From Bretschneidera sinensis (Eukaryota; Streptophyta; Magnoliopsida; Brassicales; Akaniaceae): a stretch of 64,000 nt of DNA. Shown in pieces: positions 20,501 to 31,939 of this stretch (the stretch's first letter is position 1; the number at the start of each line of letters is the position of its first letter). The stretch spans positions 76,165,138 to 76,229,137 of the forward strand of contig CM043699.1 of NCBI GenBank assembly GCA_023935145.1, in the 5' to 3' direction. The position numbers were made by a program, and so were the translations under genes. The notes under the pieces were generated by a model, which saw only the letters and a list, made by a program, of their open reading frames with translations, had not been told where the DNA came from and made no database searches.

Positions 20501-21420
20501 TTTGGTGATTACATAATAGGGGCTGTTGTAAGCTTAGAAATCAATGTCCTAAAGGCTTGTTCACATTGAAGGCTCCATTTAAACTCGGTATCCTTCGTCA
20601 AAAGGCTACATAAAGGTCTAGAGATGGCACTAACATTTTGAATAAACCTTCTATAGAACCCAGCATGACCTAAGAGAGACCTCACATCTTTAATATTCTT
20701 AGGAGTGGGGAGTTTAGAGATCAATTCAATTTTTGCTTTATCTACTTCTATCCCCTTTTCAGAAACTATGTGGCCCAAGACTATTCCAGAAGATACCATA
20801 AAATGGCACTTCTCCCAATTAAGCACGAGTCCTTTTTCTTCACACCTGCACAAAACATTTTTCAAATTAGATAAACATGATTCAAAAGAAGTTCCAAACA
20901 CAGTTAAATCATCCATATACACTTCCACACATTTTTCAACCATGTCACTGAAAATACTCATCATACATCTTTGAAAAGTAGCTGGTGCATTACATAACCC
21001 AAAGGGCATCCTTCGAAAAGCAAAAGTACCAAAAGGACAAGTAAAAGTGGTCTTCTCTTGATCCTCTAGGGCAATCCCTATTTGGTAGTATCCTGAATAC
21101 CCATCCAAAAAACAGTAGAAAGGATGGCCAACCACCCGTTCCAAAATTTGATCTATGAATGGAAGAGAAAAATGATCTTTCCGAGTGGCTGAATTAAGTT
21201 TCCTATAGTCTATGCACATTCGCCACCCGGTCACTACCTTAGTTGGTACTAGTACTCCCTTCTCATTTACTACAACAGTAACCCTAGCTTTCTTAGGAAC
21301 TACTTGGGTTGGACTAACCCACTTACTATCCGATATCGGATATATAATTCCTGCATCCAACAGCTTTAAGACTTCTTTCTTAAACTACCTCTTTCATAGT
21401 TGGGTTTAATCTTCTTTGTG
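20501..21420 (-). pseudogene. Ath-B reverse transcriptase
   Basis: Open from 21360 to a TAA near 20507 (283 codons). It has MDAGIIYPISDSKWVSP, MCIDYRKLNSATRKDHFSL, FLDGYSGY, RRMPFGLCNAPATFQR, the catalytic YMDD at about 20919-20908, KCHFMV and the thumb motif LLGHAGFYRRFIQN. All RT motifs are intact; only the stop (Gln in relatives) and a frame break near 21390 interrupt the polyprotein. Confidence 0.92.
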
Positions 21421-22704
21421 GATCTCTACGGGGGTTAGATCCTTCCTCTAAGTAAATCCTATGGGAACAAATTATGGGGCTTACACCCTTAATGTCAGCC
21501 ATGGTCCAACCTAATGCAGATTTATGTTCTCTCAACAACTTCAGCAGTTGATCACATTGTATATCACAAGTTCAGAGGAAATAATGACCGGAAAGGTATC
21601 ACCCAGGCCTAAGAAAACATGCTTGAGTCCTTTGGGAAGTAAGGCTAAATTGGGCGTTGGTGTCTCCTCGGAAGAGGGTTTGGGTGCCTCCCTTTCTCTA
21701 GGCAACTCCTCAAAGCATGGCTGCCATGATTTCTTCATAAATCCCTGCGGCTTATCAGAAATATCAACAACATTAACGGCATGGGGATATATAGAAGAAT
21801 CATTAAAATCAAAATTATTAAGAAGGAATTCCAAAGAGTTAAAATTGTCCTTAATGTATTCATCCTCCAAAATAAGCTCGTCAATCATGTAAGTGTCAAA
21901 ACACTCATCCTCCTCATGTGGTTGCCTTGACATTCGAAAAACATTTACCTCCAGAGTCATATTTCCAAATGATAATGTCATTAGGCCATTCCTACAATTA
22001 ATGAGGGCATTGGCGGTGGCAAGGAATGGTCTTCCAAGTATCAAATGAATTTTTGACTCCGTATTCACAATAGAGATGGTATCTAAAACCAAGAAGTCAA
22101 CAGGATAATAGAATTTGTCAATTTGCAATAAAACATCTTCTACTGTACCTCTTGGTTTTCTTACCGATCGATCCGCTAATTGGAGTACCACAGAGGTTGG
22201 TTTGATCTCACCTAGACCGAGCTACAAGTAGATGAAGTATGGCGTGAGGTTCACACTAGCCCCTAAATCTAACAATGCTTGCCCACAAGATTTGTTTCCA
22301 ATTTGGCAAGCCATCGTTGGATAGCCCGGATCTTTATATTTGGGCGGTGTCGTGCTATCAATTACCGCACTTGCTTGCTCCGTTAAGAATGCGGTCTTCT
22401 TCATATGGTGCCTCTTTTTCAGTGTGCACAGATCCTTGATGACTTTAGCATAGTTGGGAACCTGTTTTATGACATGAAGAAGAGGGAGGTTAATTTTAAC
22501 ATGCTGAAGTTGTTCAAGGATCTCACCTTTTAATGCTGAATTCCTCTCCTTAGGCTTAAGGAGTGCCTGAGGGAAAGGCACTAGTGAAGGGTCGATATGA
22601 GCATCTTGTTCCTTGGGAGCTTCATCCTTGTTGCTCACCGCGTTGGGACTCAGATTTGGTGATAGAGTGGGTCCATCTAGTTTCTTACCACTGCGGGTGA
22701 TCAT
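21421..22704 (-). pseudogene. Ath-B protease and PR-RT linker
   Basis: ORF 22704-22222 holds MITRSGKKLDG, the segment KTAFLTEQASAVI and the active-site region GQALLDLGASVNLTPYFIYL. A stop near 22220 replaces the next residue, and ORF 22191-21541 continues in frame with LQLADRSVRKPRGTVEDVLL, VDFLVLD and LILGRPFLATANALINCRNG. The linker that follows has SWQPCFEELPRE and HVFLGLGDTFPVIIS, shared with Ath-C. The DLGAS active site is retained. Confidence 0.88.
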
Positions 22705-23848
22705 GGCATTAACCTATTTAACATTATGATTTTCAGGATCGGAGGTTTGTGCCATATGTTGTCCCCGTGGATTTTGTTGTGGTTGCGAAGGGAACCGACC
22801 TTGCTCTTGAATTGTCAAGAAACTAGTTAACTTGGTGAGTTGACTTTTTATCTCCTTTTGCTCCTCTTTGATCCCCCTTTGCTCCTCTAGCAACCGTTGA
22901 TTTATCTTGACTTGTTCTTCTGCACTCTTGGCATGTACCTGCAAAAATGACTTAAAAGCATCTTCCAAAGGTAAAGATTGTTGTGGTGCACTAGATGAAG
23001 TCGCTTCCGGTCTCCAATGGGTACTAGAGTGGGGATGAGGTTGTATATCAGATCTCCAATGGGGGCTAGATTGGGTAAGAGGTTGCACATCAGATTTCCA
23101 ACTGAAATTAGGGTGATTCTTCCAACCGGGATTGTAAGTGTTAGGGTGAGTAAGGTTTCCTAAAGGGGATACCCAAGGAGTTACACTCTCCCTTTATCTC
23201 CAAATAAGATGGACAATCCTTTGGTACATGATCTACCCCATTACACATAAAACAGGGTTCATGGGACTCTACCCTAGCAACCGGTTCGAGGGCTCTAACA
23301 TCCTTGGTTTTTAAGGCTTCAATTTCCTTAGTTAGAGCCTCTAAACGGGCTTTAACACTATCCTCTTCCTTAAGTTGGTAGATTCCAGCGGGTTGATTTC
23401 TCCTAGTACTTTCTATGGCACTCGGTCCTGTCCAAGTGTGGGCTTTTTCTGATAGGTCATCTAGGAAATCTATGGCTTGATCGGGATCTTTTTGAAGAAA
23501 ATCCCTATTACACATCATTTCTATGAATTGCCTCTCTCTACTTAGGAGTCCATCATAGAAATAGCTAACTACCTGCCAACTTTCATACCCATGGTGTGGA
23601 CAAGAATTTAAAAGGTCCTTGAAACGTTCCTAAACTTGATATAAGGTTTCACTCTCCTTTTGTGCAAAGTTTGAGATTTGTCTCTTAAGGTTGTTGGTCT
23701 TATGGGTTGGGAAGTGTTTTTGGAAGAAAACTCGGGTCATCTCATCCCAACTACCAATAGACCTAGGCCTTAACGAGTACAACCAAGTCTTGGCTTTTTC
23801 CTTAAGTGAAAAAGGGAAAAAACCAGAGTCTGACAGTGTCCACATCAT
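22705..23848 (-). pseudogene. Ath-B gag, N-terminus deleted
   Basis: Capsid region FFPFSLKEKAKTWLYSLRPR, then FFQKHFPTHKTNNLKRQI and ESETLYQV, with a stop near 23630 (Trp in relatives). ORF 23518-23141 has the end of the capsid and a zinc knuckle, CFMCNGVDHVPKDC (CX2CX4HX4C). ORF 23088-22714 is a Gln/Pro-rich segment with a predicted coiled coil (EEQVKINQRLLEEQRG). Only the C-terminal two-thirds of Gag remain: reading stops at about 23848, where the sequence turns into the Ath-C 3' UTR. Confidence 0.87.
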
Positions 23849-23856
23849 AAAGGTGA
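23840..23856. other. Ath-B/Ath-C deletion junction
   Basis: To the left is the Ath-B capsid code (VRLRFFPFSL region). To the right is the Ath-C 3' UTR, matching Ath-B 15835-15860 (GGTAAGTGAATGGGTT against GGTGAGTAAATGGGTT). There is no LTR, PBS or target duplication between them. A short ATAARGG-like overlap at the join suggests end joining. Confidence 0.75.
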
Positions 23857-24644
23857 GTAAATGGGTTATTGAAAGAAACAAGGCTCAAATTCTTTTTCAA
23901 GAAAAAGGCTCAAATGGGTGACTAGTGATAAATATAGCAATGGTAAGCTTAGAAGGCTCAAACGGTTCAAAAATGGCCTATATCATATCCTAAGTAGTGT
24001 GCATCCTAGGAATTCGCCTCAAGTGATTATCAAATAAGTTCTAAAGCTTGTCAAGACCGCAAAAGTATTCACAAAGCAATCACACATAAAAATTCTCTAA
24101 ATGTTTTAGATTAATCATACATTCTTACCACAAACTAGAGTCTCAAACCAAGTGAAGATTGATACTTAAATTAATTTCAAACCGAAGCAAGATTTAACTT
24201 CTTCTAGATGTTATATGTTCTCTCAATTAAGCTTATATCATAGACATGTGAATTCCATCCAAGGCAAACACAAATCATGCTTTAAACAAAAGGTAAGGGA
24301 AGGTAACACCAAACAATTTAAAGAAATATGTTTCCTCCACCCCCAACTTAAATCTAGTATTGTCCTCAATTTTTAAAGAGAAAGTAAGAAAACTCCCTTT
24401 TTGTAAACACAAGTGCACAGTTGCTGGAAAATGTATACTACTGGGTGAAGTGCTTGCCATTCCTCTTGTTGAAATTCCAATCTACAACATAGAACAAGAC
24501 AATAAAGAGAAAACAACTTTGGTGTACCCTTGAGATTCCCACCATATGTTAGGTTAGTACTGGAAATAAATGAAAAATAAACAAAATAAACAATCAAATA
24601 AAATAAAAAAACAAACAGAAACAAACAAAACAAAGAACCTAAAA
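23857..24644 (-). other. Ath-C 3' UTR, truncated
   Basis: Non-coding. It aligns with Ath-B 15840-16700 and includes a purine-rich tract at about 24338-24352 (minus AAGTTGGGGGTGGAGG). The last roughly 860 bp, the polypurine tract and the LTR are deleted. Confidence 0.75.
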
Positions 24645-25832
24645 CTAATCCTCTAAATTCTCATCATCCTCTTCATTCTCATCATTTTCTTCACTCTCCT
24701 CATTTTCTTCATTCTCCTCGCCTTCCTCAGGAGTGGGATCAAAAAATGAACCCGGATAGGGTGGCATAGTAGGGAAGTGATCCATATTACAACCAGAAGC
24801 GGAGGCAAGGTGGTGGCACATTTGACCAAAAGAAAAGTACACCTCGGCTTGATAATCGACCTGTTGAGCCAAGAATCTGTTTTATCGAGCCAATATTTTG
24901 TCTTGACGATCTATCCTATCAACCAACAATTTCTTATGTTCGTCAAAACGACTCTCTAAAAGCTCAAGGTGCTTGACAATAGTGAACAGTCTTGAGGGAG
25001 AAGGATGGTCAGCAAAGGCAGCTCCCTCTCCCAGAATTGGTGGCCTTGAGGCTTTAATCTGTGCTAACAAGCTATCATCAATGGGTCTTTTGGGTTCCTG
25101 GGCCTCTTCATCAGGGCTGTATTGGACTCCGGCTTGGATGTACAATTGGGTTATTAACGAAGGAAAATATAATCTGAGCTTTTGTCGAATAGTGTGGTTG
25201 ATTGAATCATGAATGACTTGGCCGACATCAATAGTCATTCCCATTAAAATTGCATAGACTAACACAGCTTGCTCAACAGTTAAGGCACTATAATGTAAAA
25301 CAGGCATCATCCGCTGACATACAAAATATTGCCAAGCCCTAGCAGTGACATTGAGAGAAGTACAGGGCAAAGTGACAGGGAGATCACCCGTCATTTTCCA
25401 TGTAGTGCCCGGAATACAAAAGATATGGCAAATCTCATCATAATTGATGGTAGACACATATAAGCTATACTCACTATGCCTAATGTCAGGTAATCCATAG
25501 AAGTTATTAATGGATGTGCTGCTAAAAGAGACTAGTCGTCCTCTCACTCTTACTTCACTATTCCTATGCTCGAGTGCATTGGCATAAAATTCTCTAACCA
25601 AATTTGGGAGGGAGTGAGAGGGTTGTTGTGTAAATGTGCCCCAATCCCTATCTAGAATCATTCTAAATAAGGTTGGATTTCCCCTCTCGGTGATGTTGAA
25701 TCCTCTTTCGGGAATGGGTTTTCGACTTTGCAACATACTAATATATCTCTCACTCGCTGTAAAACTCACAAATTTGGTCTCATCATATTCTTGTTGTGTT
25801 CTCCCCCTAGATCTCTTGGTTTTAGGTGCCAT
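24645..25832 (-). pseudogene. Ath-C post-pol ORF, one stop from intact
   Basis: A single frame of 395 codons plus stop, broken only by TAA at 24884-24882 (Gln in Ath-B, CAA to TAA). The N-terminus is basic (MAPKTKRSRGR), resembling a nuclear localisation signal. Codons about 85-130 carry LPNLVREFYANALEHR, VRGRLVSFSSTSINNF and YGLPDI of the Putative plant transposon protein family. Near codons 295-320 is a probable coiled coil (HLELLESRFDEHKKLL), and the C-terminus is a strongly acidic Glu/Asn tail. No signal peptide or convincing membrane helix is visible, so the common database label of envelope-like protein is not supported by this sequence. The start at 25832 is conserved in Ath-B. Confidence 0.85.
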
Positions 25833-26171
25833 GGAAACAAATATTTTAAAATAATAGATTTAAGGCAAAGTATAATCACTAATTAGCACAAATGCACAAT
25901 AAAATGGAAGAAAGTGGTCTTACTTGATGTCCATGGTGGAGAGAAGAAAGACTATCTACCTCTTCAAGTGTTCTTGATGATCCCAATGGTCTTCTTATAA
26001 CCAAGCTTTTGAAGGAGAATGCTATCAAAATCAGTAAACAAAGTGAGCAATTGAGTAAGAAATGATGGTGCAACAAGAAATTTTGAGTTCAAGTGAGTGT
26101 GCAAGTGGAGAGGGGAGGGAGTGTGCTGCTGGTTTTATGAAACAAGAAATGAGGAAGAAGGGGGTAAAATG

Positions 26172-26310
26172 GCTTTTATAGTGTAGAATTTAAGGTTAGG
26201 TTGTACTGGGCTCAGGCTGGTGTCGTGCAGTGTGCTGCGGTACTGGGCCTGGTATTGGTCACCGCAGTGTTGCTGAGGCGCACCACCGCAGTGCACACTA
26301 GTGCCCAAAA
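26172..26310 (-). promoter_or_regulatory. Candidate internal promoter for the Ath-C post-pol ORF
   Basis: On the minus strand: a GC-rich block (about 26310-26215), CCAAT at 26258-26254, and a textbook TATA box ACACTATAAAAGCC at 26184-26171, 340 bp before the ORF start. The block unit (plus CACCGCAGTGTTGCTGAGG, then GCACCACCGCAGTGC) closely matches the unit in this element's own LTR (plus CACCGCGGTACTGCTGAGG, then AGCACCGCGGTGC at about 37259-37291). Function is inferred from architecture only. Confidence 0.55.
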
Positions 26311-26487
26311 ATTCTGGTTTTCCAAAAGAGAAATAAAATAAAGTTAAAAAAATAAATCTTAGAAATTAAATTAAACTTAACTAAAAATAAAATAAAAACT
26401 AACAATTGAGATTGAATAAAATGTAATTAAAAACAAAATAAACAAATCAAAAGAAAAATAAATGAAAACATACCTGTGTGGTAAAGT
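26311..26487 (-). other. A-rich spacer after Ath-C pol
   Basis: Very AT-rich DNA between the pol stop (26490-26488) and the GC block, without an ORF. It corresponds to the Ath-B spacer with 34-bp repeats. Confidence 0.65.
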
Positions 26488-27650
26488 TTAAGGGAAATAG
26501 ACCGGATCTATAAGTGGAATGTCTTCCACCTCTGGATTTGGCCTATTGATTAAGATCTTAAGACCCTGACCATTCACTATAAAAATTTGACCGTCCTTAA
26601 TGTCCTCAATTTCCACCACACCATTTTCAAAAACATGTTTTACTATGAAAGGATCGGTTCATCTTGACTGAAGTTTCCCTGGATGCTTATGGAGTCTAGA
26701 ATCGTATAAGAATACTCGATCATTAGGTCTAAATGTTTTCCTCAAAATGTTTTTATCATGGAATGCTTTCATCTTGGTCTTATAGATTCTAGAATTCTCA
26801 TAAGCATCGTTTCGTAATTCCTCTAACTCGGTCAGTTGATACTTCCTAAGTTTACCCGCCTCTCTTATGCCAAAATTAAAAGACTTGATGGCCCAATAAG
26901 CTCTATGCTCGAGCTCCATGGGTAAGTGGCAAGGCTTTCCAAAAACAAGCCTATAAGGTGACATGCTTAAAGGTGTTTTAAAAGCAGTACGGTATGCCCA
27001 GAGTGCATCAACAAGTCTTAAAGACCAATCCTTGCGATCCGGGTTAACCGTTTTTTCTAAAATTTGTTTAATTTCCCTATTAGCAAGCTCTACTTGTCCA
27101 CTAGTTTGAGAATGATAGGCAGTAGAAATTTTATGTAACACCCCATATTTTCACATTAAAGCTTCAAAAGAATGGTTGCAAAAATGTGTACCTCGATCAC
27201 TAATTATAGCACGTGGTGTGCCAAATCGAGATAACACATTTTCTTTAAGAAATTTGATTACCGTTCTATTATCATTGCTTCGGCAAGCTGCTGCCACAAT
27301 GATATATCAGTATCCAAAGGAAGGAGGAAAGGGTCCCATAAAATCGATGCCCCAACAATCAAAAACTTAAATTACTAGAATAAGGTTTAAGGGCATCATA
27401 TTTCGACGGGACACAGCTCCTAACTTTTGACACCTTTCACATGAGCGACAGTAGATGTTAGTATCTTTAAACAAGCAAGGCCAATAAAATCCACACTGCA
27501 AAATTTTTGCAGCGGTTTTTTTCATTGAAAAGTGGCCTCCACAAGCTTGGGAGTGACAAAATTCTAAGACACTTGCAATCTCTTCATTAGGGATGCAATG
27601 CTGTAGAATTTGGCCAGGGCAATACTTGAAAAGAATGGGGTCATCCCATT
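26488..27650 (-). pseudogene. Ath-C integrase with internal deletion
   Basis: The zinc domain (HSQACGGHF, CRSCERCQ) is complete near 27560-27420. The core begins [14 protein letters not shown], then lacks about 14 codons present in Ath-B (the [14 protein letters not shown] segment) near 27295-27310. It resumes at RSNDNR, followed by ISDRG (second Asp). The Glu lies in [11 protein letters not shown], inside ORF 27141-26659. The C-terminus ends with IVNGQ and IDPVYFP and the stop at 26490-26488. Stops occur near 27365, 27300, 27150 and 26658. The missing beta-strand would disable the enzyme. Confidence 0.86.
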
Positions 27651-28140
27651 AGAAATTACATACCTTGTATAAGAATTTCTTCTTGTCTTGAGCACTCCAA
27701 TCCATTGGTATCTCACCTGTAGCCAAATAATTTATGGTGTGAGCAAACCATGGTAGAGAAGTAATGGATAGTAATTGCTCATCTGGAAAATCATCCTTGA
27801 TTGGCATGTCATCACAAGTATCCTCGAAAGTAAGTCTCAAAAGATGATCAGCCACTACATTTTCCACTCCTTTTTTGTCTTTGATGGTGATGTTGAATTC
27901 TTGTAGGAGGAGGATCCATCAGATCAGTCGTGCTTTAGCATCATTCTTTGTAAGAAGGTACTTGAGTGCTGCATGATCTGTAAAAATAAGAATAGGAGAA
28001 CCAATTAAATAAGCACAAAATTTATCTAAAGCAAATACTACAGCTAGTGATTCTTTTTCAGTTGTAGAGTAATTCATTTGAGCACTATTTAAAGTTTTAC
28101 TAGCATAGTAAATGACAAATGGTTTTCCCTCTCTTCACTG
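27651..28140 (-). pseudogene. Ath-C RNase H C-terminal part and tether
   Basis: Continues the RT frame after a TGA at about 28136 (CGA to TGA). Conserved pieces: [34 protein letters not shown] and [15 protein letters not shown] or TGA stops occur near 27920 and 27650, at Arg and Trp positions of relatives. The first catalytic strand (CDASDYAVGAVLGQ) is at the end of the upstream ORF, so this domain is complete apart from stops. Confidence 0.84.
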
Positions 28141-28985
28141 TCCAAGAACAGCACCTACAGCATAGTCACTAGCATCACACATGATTTCAAAAGGCAAGGT
28201 CCAATCTGGTGACTGCATTATAGGTGCGAAAGTAAGCTTGCCGATCAGCATTTGGAACATTTCTTGACAAGCTTCTGTCCATTCAAGGGGAGTGTCTTTA
28301 ACTAGGAAGGAACATAGTGGTCTAGATACGCTTGAAAAATTTTGTATGAACCTCCTATAAAAACCAGCATGACCAAGGAAAGACCTCACATCTTTTATTG
28401 TCTTAGGTGTAGGCAATTTAGAGATTATTTCAATCTTAGATTGATCAACCTTTATTCCTTTAGAAGAGACAATATGCCCTAAGACAATGCCGGATGGTAC
28501 CATGAAATGGCATTTTTCCCAATTTAAAACCAACTCTTTTTCCTCACAGCGAATTAATACTCTATCTAAATTCATTAAGCATGCTTCGAATGAAGATCCC
28601 AAAACAATTAGATCATCCATAAAAACCTCCATGCAACTTTCAACCATGTCACTAAAAATACTCATCATGCAACGTTGAAAAGTAGCAGGGGCATTACATA
28701 ATCTAAATGGCATTCTGCGAAAAGCATAGTTGCCAAAAGGACAAGTAAAAGTGGCCTTTTCTTGGTCTTCTAATGCAATTTCTATTTGATAATAACCAGA
28801 ATAACCATCTAGAAAACAATAAAAGGGATGACTAGCTACACGCTCAAGAATTTGATCAATAAAAGGGAGTGGGAAGTGGTCTTTCCGAGTGGCAGCAATT
28901 AATTTTCTGTAATCGATGCACATACGCCACCCGGTCACAAGTTTGGTAGGGACTAGCTCTCCTAGGTCATTCTTTACTACGGTGA
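28141..28985 (-). pseudogene. Ath-C reverse transcriptase, C-terminal piece
   Basis: ORF 28938-28135 (267 codons): CIDYRKLIAATRKDHFPL, FLDGYSGYYQIEIALEDQ, the catalytic FMDD at about 28623-28612, KCHFMVPSGIVLGHI, FLGHAGFYRRFIQN and the first RNase H strand CDASDYAVGAVLGQ. Gyp-D interrupts the palm just upstream, at 28985, inside the segment equivalent to KKxGxTVV. The N-terminal piece is at 33234-33845. Confidence 0.9.
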
Positions 28986-30262
28986 TGATAAGGGCTTAAA
29001 TATTCATATTTAAGCCCCTTAATTTACATTCGTTAAGCCCTAGTTTATGTTATTTTAGTCCATTTTACTTCATTTCTGTGTTTTACATGGTTTTTATAGG
29101 TCTATGAAGAAAAGGAAGCATTTTGGAAGCTTTTAGAGCTTAAAAGGAAGAAAACTAGAAAACCTGGAGCAGATGCTCTCTGAAGTGCGATCGAGCGCAC
29201 CAGGAAGGGTGATAGAGCTCAACTTTGCGATCGAGCGCACACGTACGGCAGTGAACAGTAAAACAACAGCACCTGTTTTGGAAATTAGGGTTAGGGCCCT
29301 ATTTTGGAAATTAGAGTTTCCAAGTGTCCTTAGAACCCTATAAATATACTTGTAAAACACAGAAAACATTCTCCCTTTTAGGGAGCATATCTTCCTTCTA
29401 GTTTAACCTTTTGTTCAAGATTCAAAGTAGAGAGCTTAGGAGAGGAATTGACGACTCATCTCCCGAGTCTTCTTCGATTTTAGTTTTCTGTTTTTAGTTA
29501 ATTATGTTTAGCATGTTTACTTTACTTAGTATGTGTAACTAAACACCTATAGGGCTTGATTGAACCCCTAGTTATGCTTTATCGCACATTTATTCATTGA
29601 CTATCTTTGCTACAGCCTTGTTAGAATATTTAACTTGATTAATACCTGTTTATATTTACATTCCTCATATGTATGTGCCTGATCAATGTATGCATGTGGT
29701 ATGGATAGGTTAGTCGAATCAATTTGGATGACTGAGTCCTGGGTTCGAGATTAGTAACAAAGGATATCCACACCGGATTCCCGGGTTAATCAACATGGGA
29801 AACTGGGAGCAGACCAAGCCCTAGGTCCCGTGTGGTTGTCGATCTCCACAGACCTCATGCTCTCTTAAGGAACAACTCAGCATACACCCATGTTGAATTC
29901 CTTAAAGAGAGAAAAGAGTTAGTATACACCGTGCCTAACTCGTTGCATAGGGAGATCAATAGCCTGGTGTGGACCAAGCCCTTAGGTTGGCAACCATTAG
30001 ATATTCATGATAAGGCTAGAGCATTGAAACCTTAGAAAGTGGGAAAGTATAATTAGTGGTGGATATCATAGCCCTATGTTCTCGTTATTGTTATTCACTA
30101 ACTATCAATTGTTATTTCTCTTTTAACTTAAAGAAATTAATTCTAGATAGAAATTCACCAATCCCTGTGGAAATGATCTCGCACTTGCACACTATGCTAC
30201 CACAGACCTTGTGCACTTGTAAGTAAAACAAGTATAATTATTTGCATAATCATAAAAAAATG
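28986..30262 (+). repeat. 5' LTR of Gyp-D, 3' end damaged
   Basis: Starts TGATAAGGGCTTAAATATTC. GC-rich words with GCGATCGAGCGCAC lie at 29190-29245 and a TATA box at 29337-29347. It follows the 3' LTR up to about 30250, then loses the last bases. The ACAACA end and the PBS are absent, so the internal deletion began inside the LTR tip. The right edge is approximate. Confidence 0.82.
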
Positions 30263-31182
30263 TGCACCTCCTAAAGGCATCCCCAAAGCATCCAAGTAAG
30301 TTCACCGATCCATTTGAACCTCATGTGCCTACTAACACTATTTTTTTCCTTTTTATTGTCTAGGTACCATACTTGGAATTCAAGTAGTTGCCAGAGCACT
30401 TAACTTATGATTATATGGGAGAGGATAAGGCACTACCTATGCTAGTTACTGCCAATTTTAGTTTTAGGGAAGAATAAGGCTTGGTCCGGCTGAAGACGTT
30501 AAACTTAGCGCTCATGGGAGGCACCCCAGACTTATCCTTTTCATTTTAGTATTTTTATTTTGTTTATATTTATATTTACATATCTAGTATTTATATTTCT
30601 TATTTTTTGGAACAACATTTATTTTTCTTTGTTAGGTACTTAGTGCGTGCATCCAGTTCAAGTTTAGGAGCGTGTTACAAGCAAAGCAAGCAACCTAGTT
30701 CTCCATCTCCCAGGTCGGATCTTTCCATGCCACACACATTGGGGACAATATGTATTTTAAGTTTGGGGGTAGTGGGAGATACTAGATACTATGACACACG
30801 CATTTGAAACACATGCACACACTAAGTCCCAGTTTTTTTTTAGGAAGATAAATGCATGTTCTTTTGGTAAACAAAAAAAAAATTTGATTGATTTAAAAAT
30901 TTGCTAACACTTCATTAGTAAGATTAAAAGCTAGAACACATAGTCTTGTAATGGGAATTTTATAAAGTTTAGTTACCTACCTCAAGGCACCTAAGAATTC
31001 ACGAGTTTGATCCAAATTTGCACGAGCACATTTAACACGCATTTGTGTGGGGTGTGACATATAATTCTCTTGTATATGTTTCCATAATCTAACTGTAATC
31101 AAATAACTTGTTGAAAGGAACACTTTGGCATAAGAAAAAATAAAGAAAAATGTCATTATGCAAAAAGTGATAAAAGAAAAAA

Positions 31183-31370
31183 AAAAGAGCTTATAATGAT
31201 CAGTAAAAACTTTCCATTGAGTAACTGAGCCTTTTGCCTCAGTAAGCATTGAGTGTTCATGTCAAAAGGTGGAAAGTAAGCCTTTAATGATCATAATAAA
31301 TATTCCCACTGAGTAACTGGGCCTCTTGCCTCAGTAAGCATTGAGTGTTCACATCAAAAGGTGCAAATTT
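31183..31370 (+). repeat. 92-bp tandem duplication
   Basis: The segment containing GAGTAACTG...TGCCTCAGTAAGCATTGAG occurs at about 31219 and again at about 31311, 92 bp apart and only slightly diverged. Gyp-1 has one copy (from about 10274). Confidence 0.8.
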
Positions 31371-31926
31371 CATTAAGAAGTATATAAAAAAAGAAAAACT
31401 AGTTAGTTCCGTAGCCTTTTTTATTCGAGTTAGTAAGTCCTTAGAGGTGTCATTACACCTAATGCCCTAAAACCATCTGGTTTGGAGTCATTAGCTAAAC
31501 ACTCGTTACAAGGGTCAAATAAAAAGCTCGATGGAACTCAACATGGCAAAGATCGCATGATGAAAGAAAAAGAAAGAAGAAGCAAGTATTATGCCATTTT
31601 TGTTCTCTTTGATAAGGAATTCGATAAAGGTTTGGGCATCGAAACTCTATACACTAAAATTATGTGGAAGCCCCATCTTATATGTGCTAATTCATCACAC
31701 ACAAATCAAACTTGCGATGCCTTAAGCCAACCTTAGGTAAGTAACATGAACTTTTGAAAATCCTTTTTCAATACAAAAATGTGTTTTTATTATAAGCTTA
31801 CTCATGAACGGTTATCATAGTTTTATGCATAACCCAAATCTTTGAGTATCATGGAAATGAATTCATCTTTAATTTTGTTCTTCATTTAGTTTTTAGTTTT
31901 GTATTGCTAAGAGACTAGCAATATAT

Positions 31927-31939
31927 AAGTTTAGGGGTG
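31927..31939 (+). promoter_or_regulatory. Polypurine tract of Gyp-D
   Basis: AAGTTTAGGGGTG adjoins the 3' LTR. One A interrupts the G run compared with Gyp-1. Confidence 0.75.

Larger units (their letters stand above)
12975..23848 (-). mobile_element. Ath-B: Athila-type gypsy element, 5' end lost
   Basis: Minus-strand element. From its 3' end: LTR 12975-14978, polypurine tract, long 3' UTR, post-pol ORF, spacer with internal promoter, integrase, RNase H, RT, protease, gag. The gag stops abruptly near 23848, mid-capsid, and joins directly to the 3' UTR of Ath-C. There is no PBS or 5' LTR. It sits in the U3 of the Cop-1 LTR. Compared with Ath-C it has fewer stops in pol, but its RNase H has lost its first catalytic segment. 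Confidence 0.88.
30263..31939 (+). other. Internal remnant of Gyp-D
   Basis: No coding capacity. It matches only the 3' UTR of Gyp-1: GGCTGAAGACGTTAAAC near 30490, CTCATGGGAGGCACCCC near 30508, a polypurine-like AAGTTTGGGGGTAG near 30759-30772, the ACTGAGTAACTG segment (duplicated) and the AAACCATCTGGTTT hairpin near 31470. Confidence 0.78.

Noticed and set aside
29832..30035. 67-codon ORF in Gyp-D LTR
   Set aside because: Lies in the LTR R-U5 part. The second LTR copy does not keep it open.
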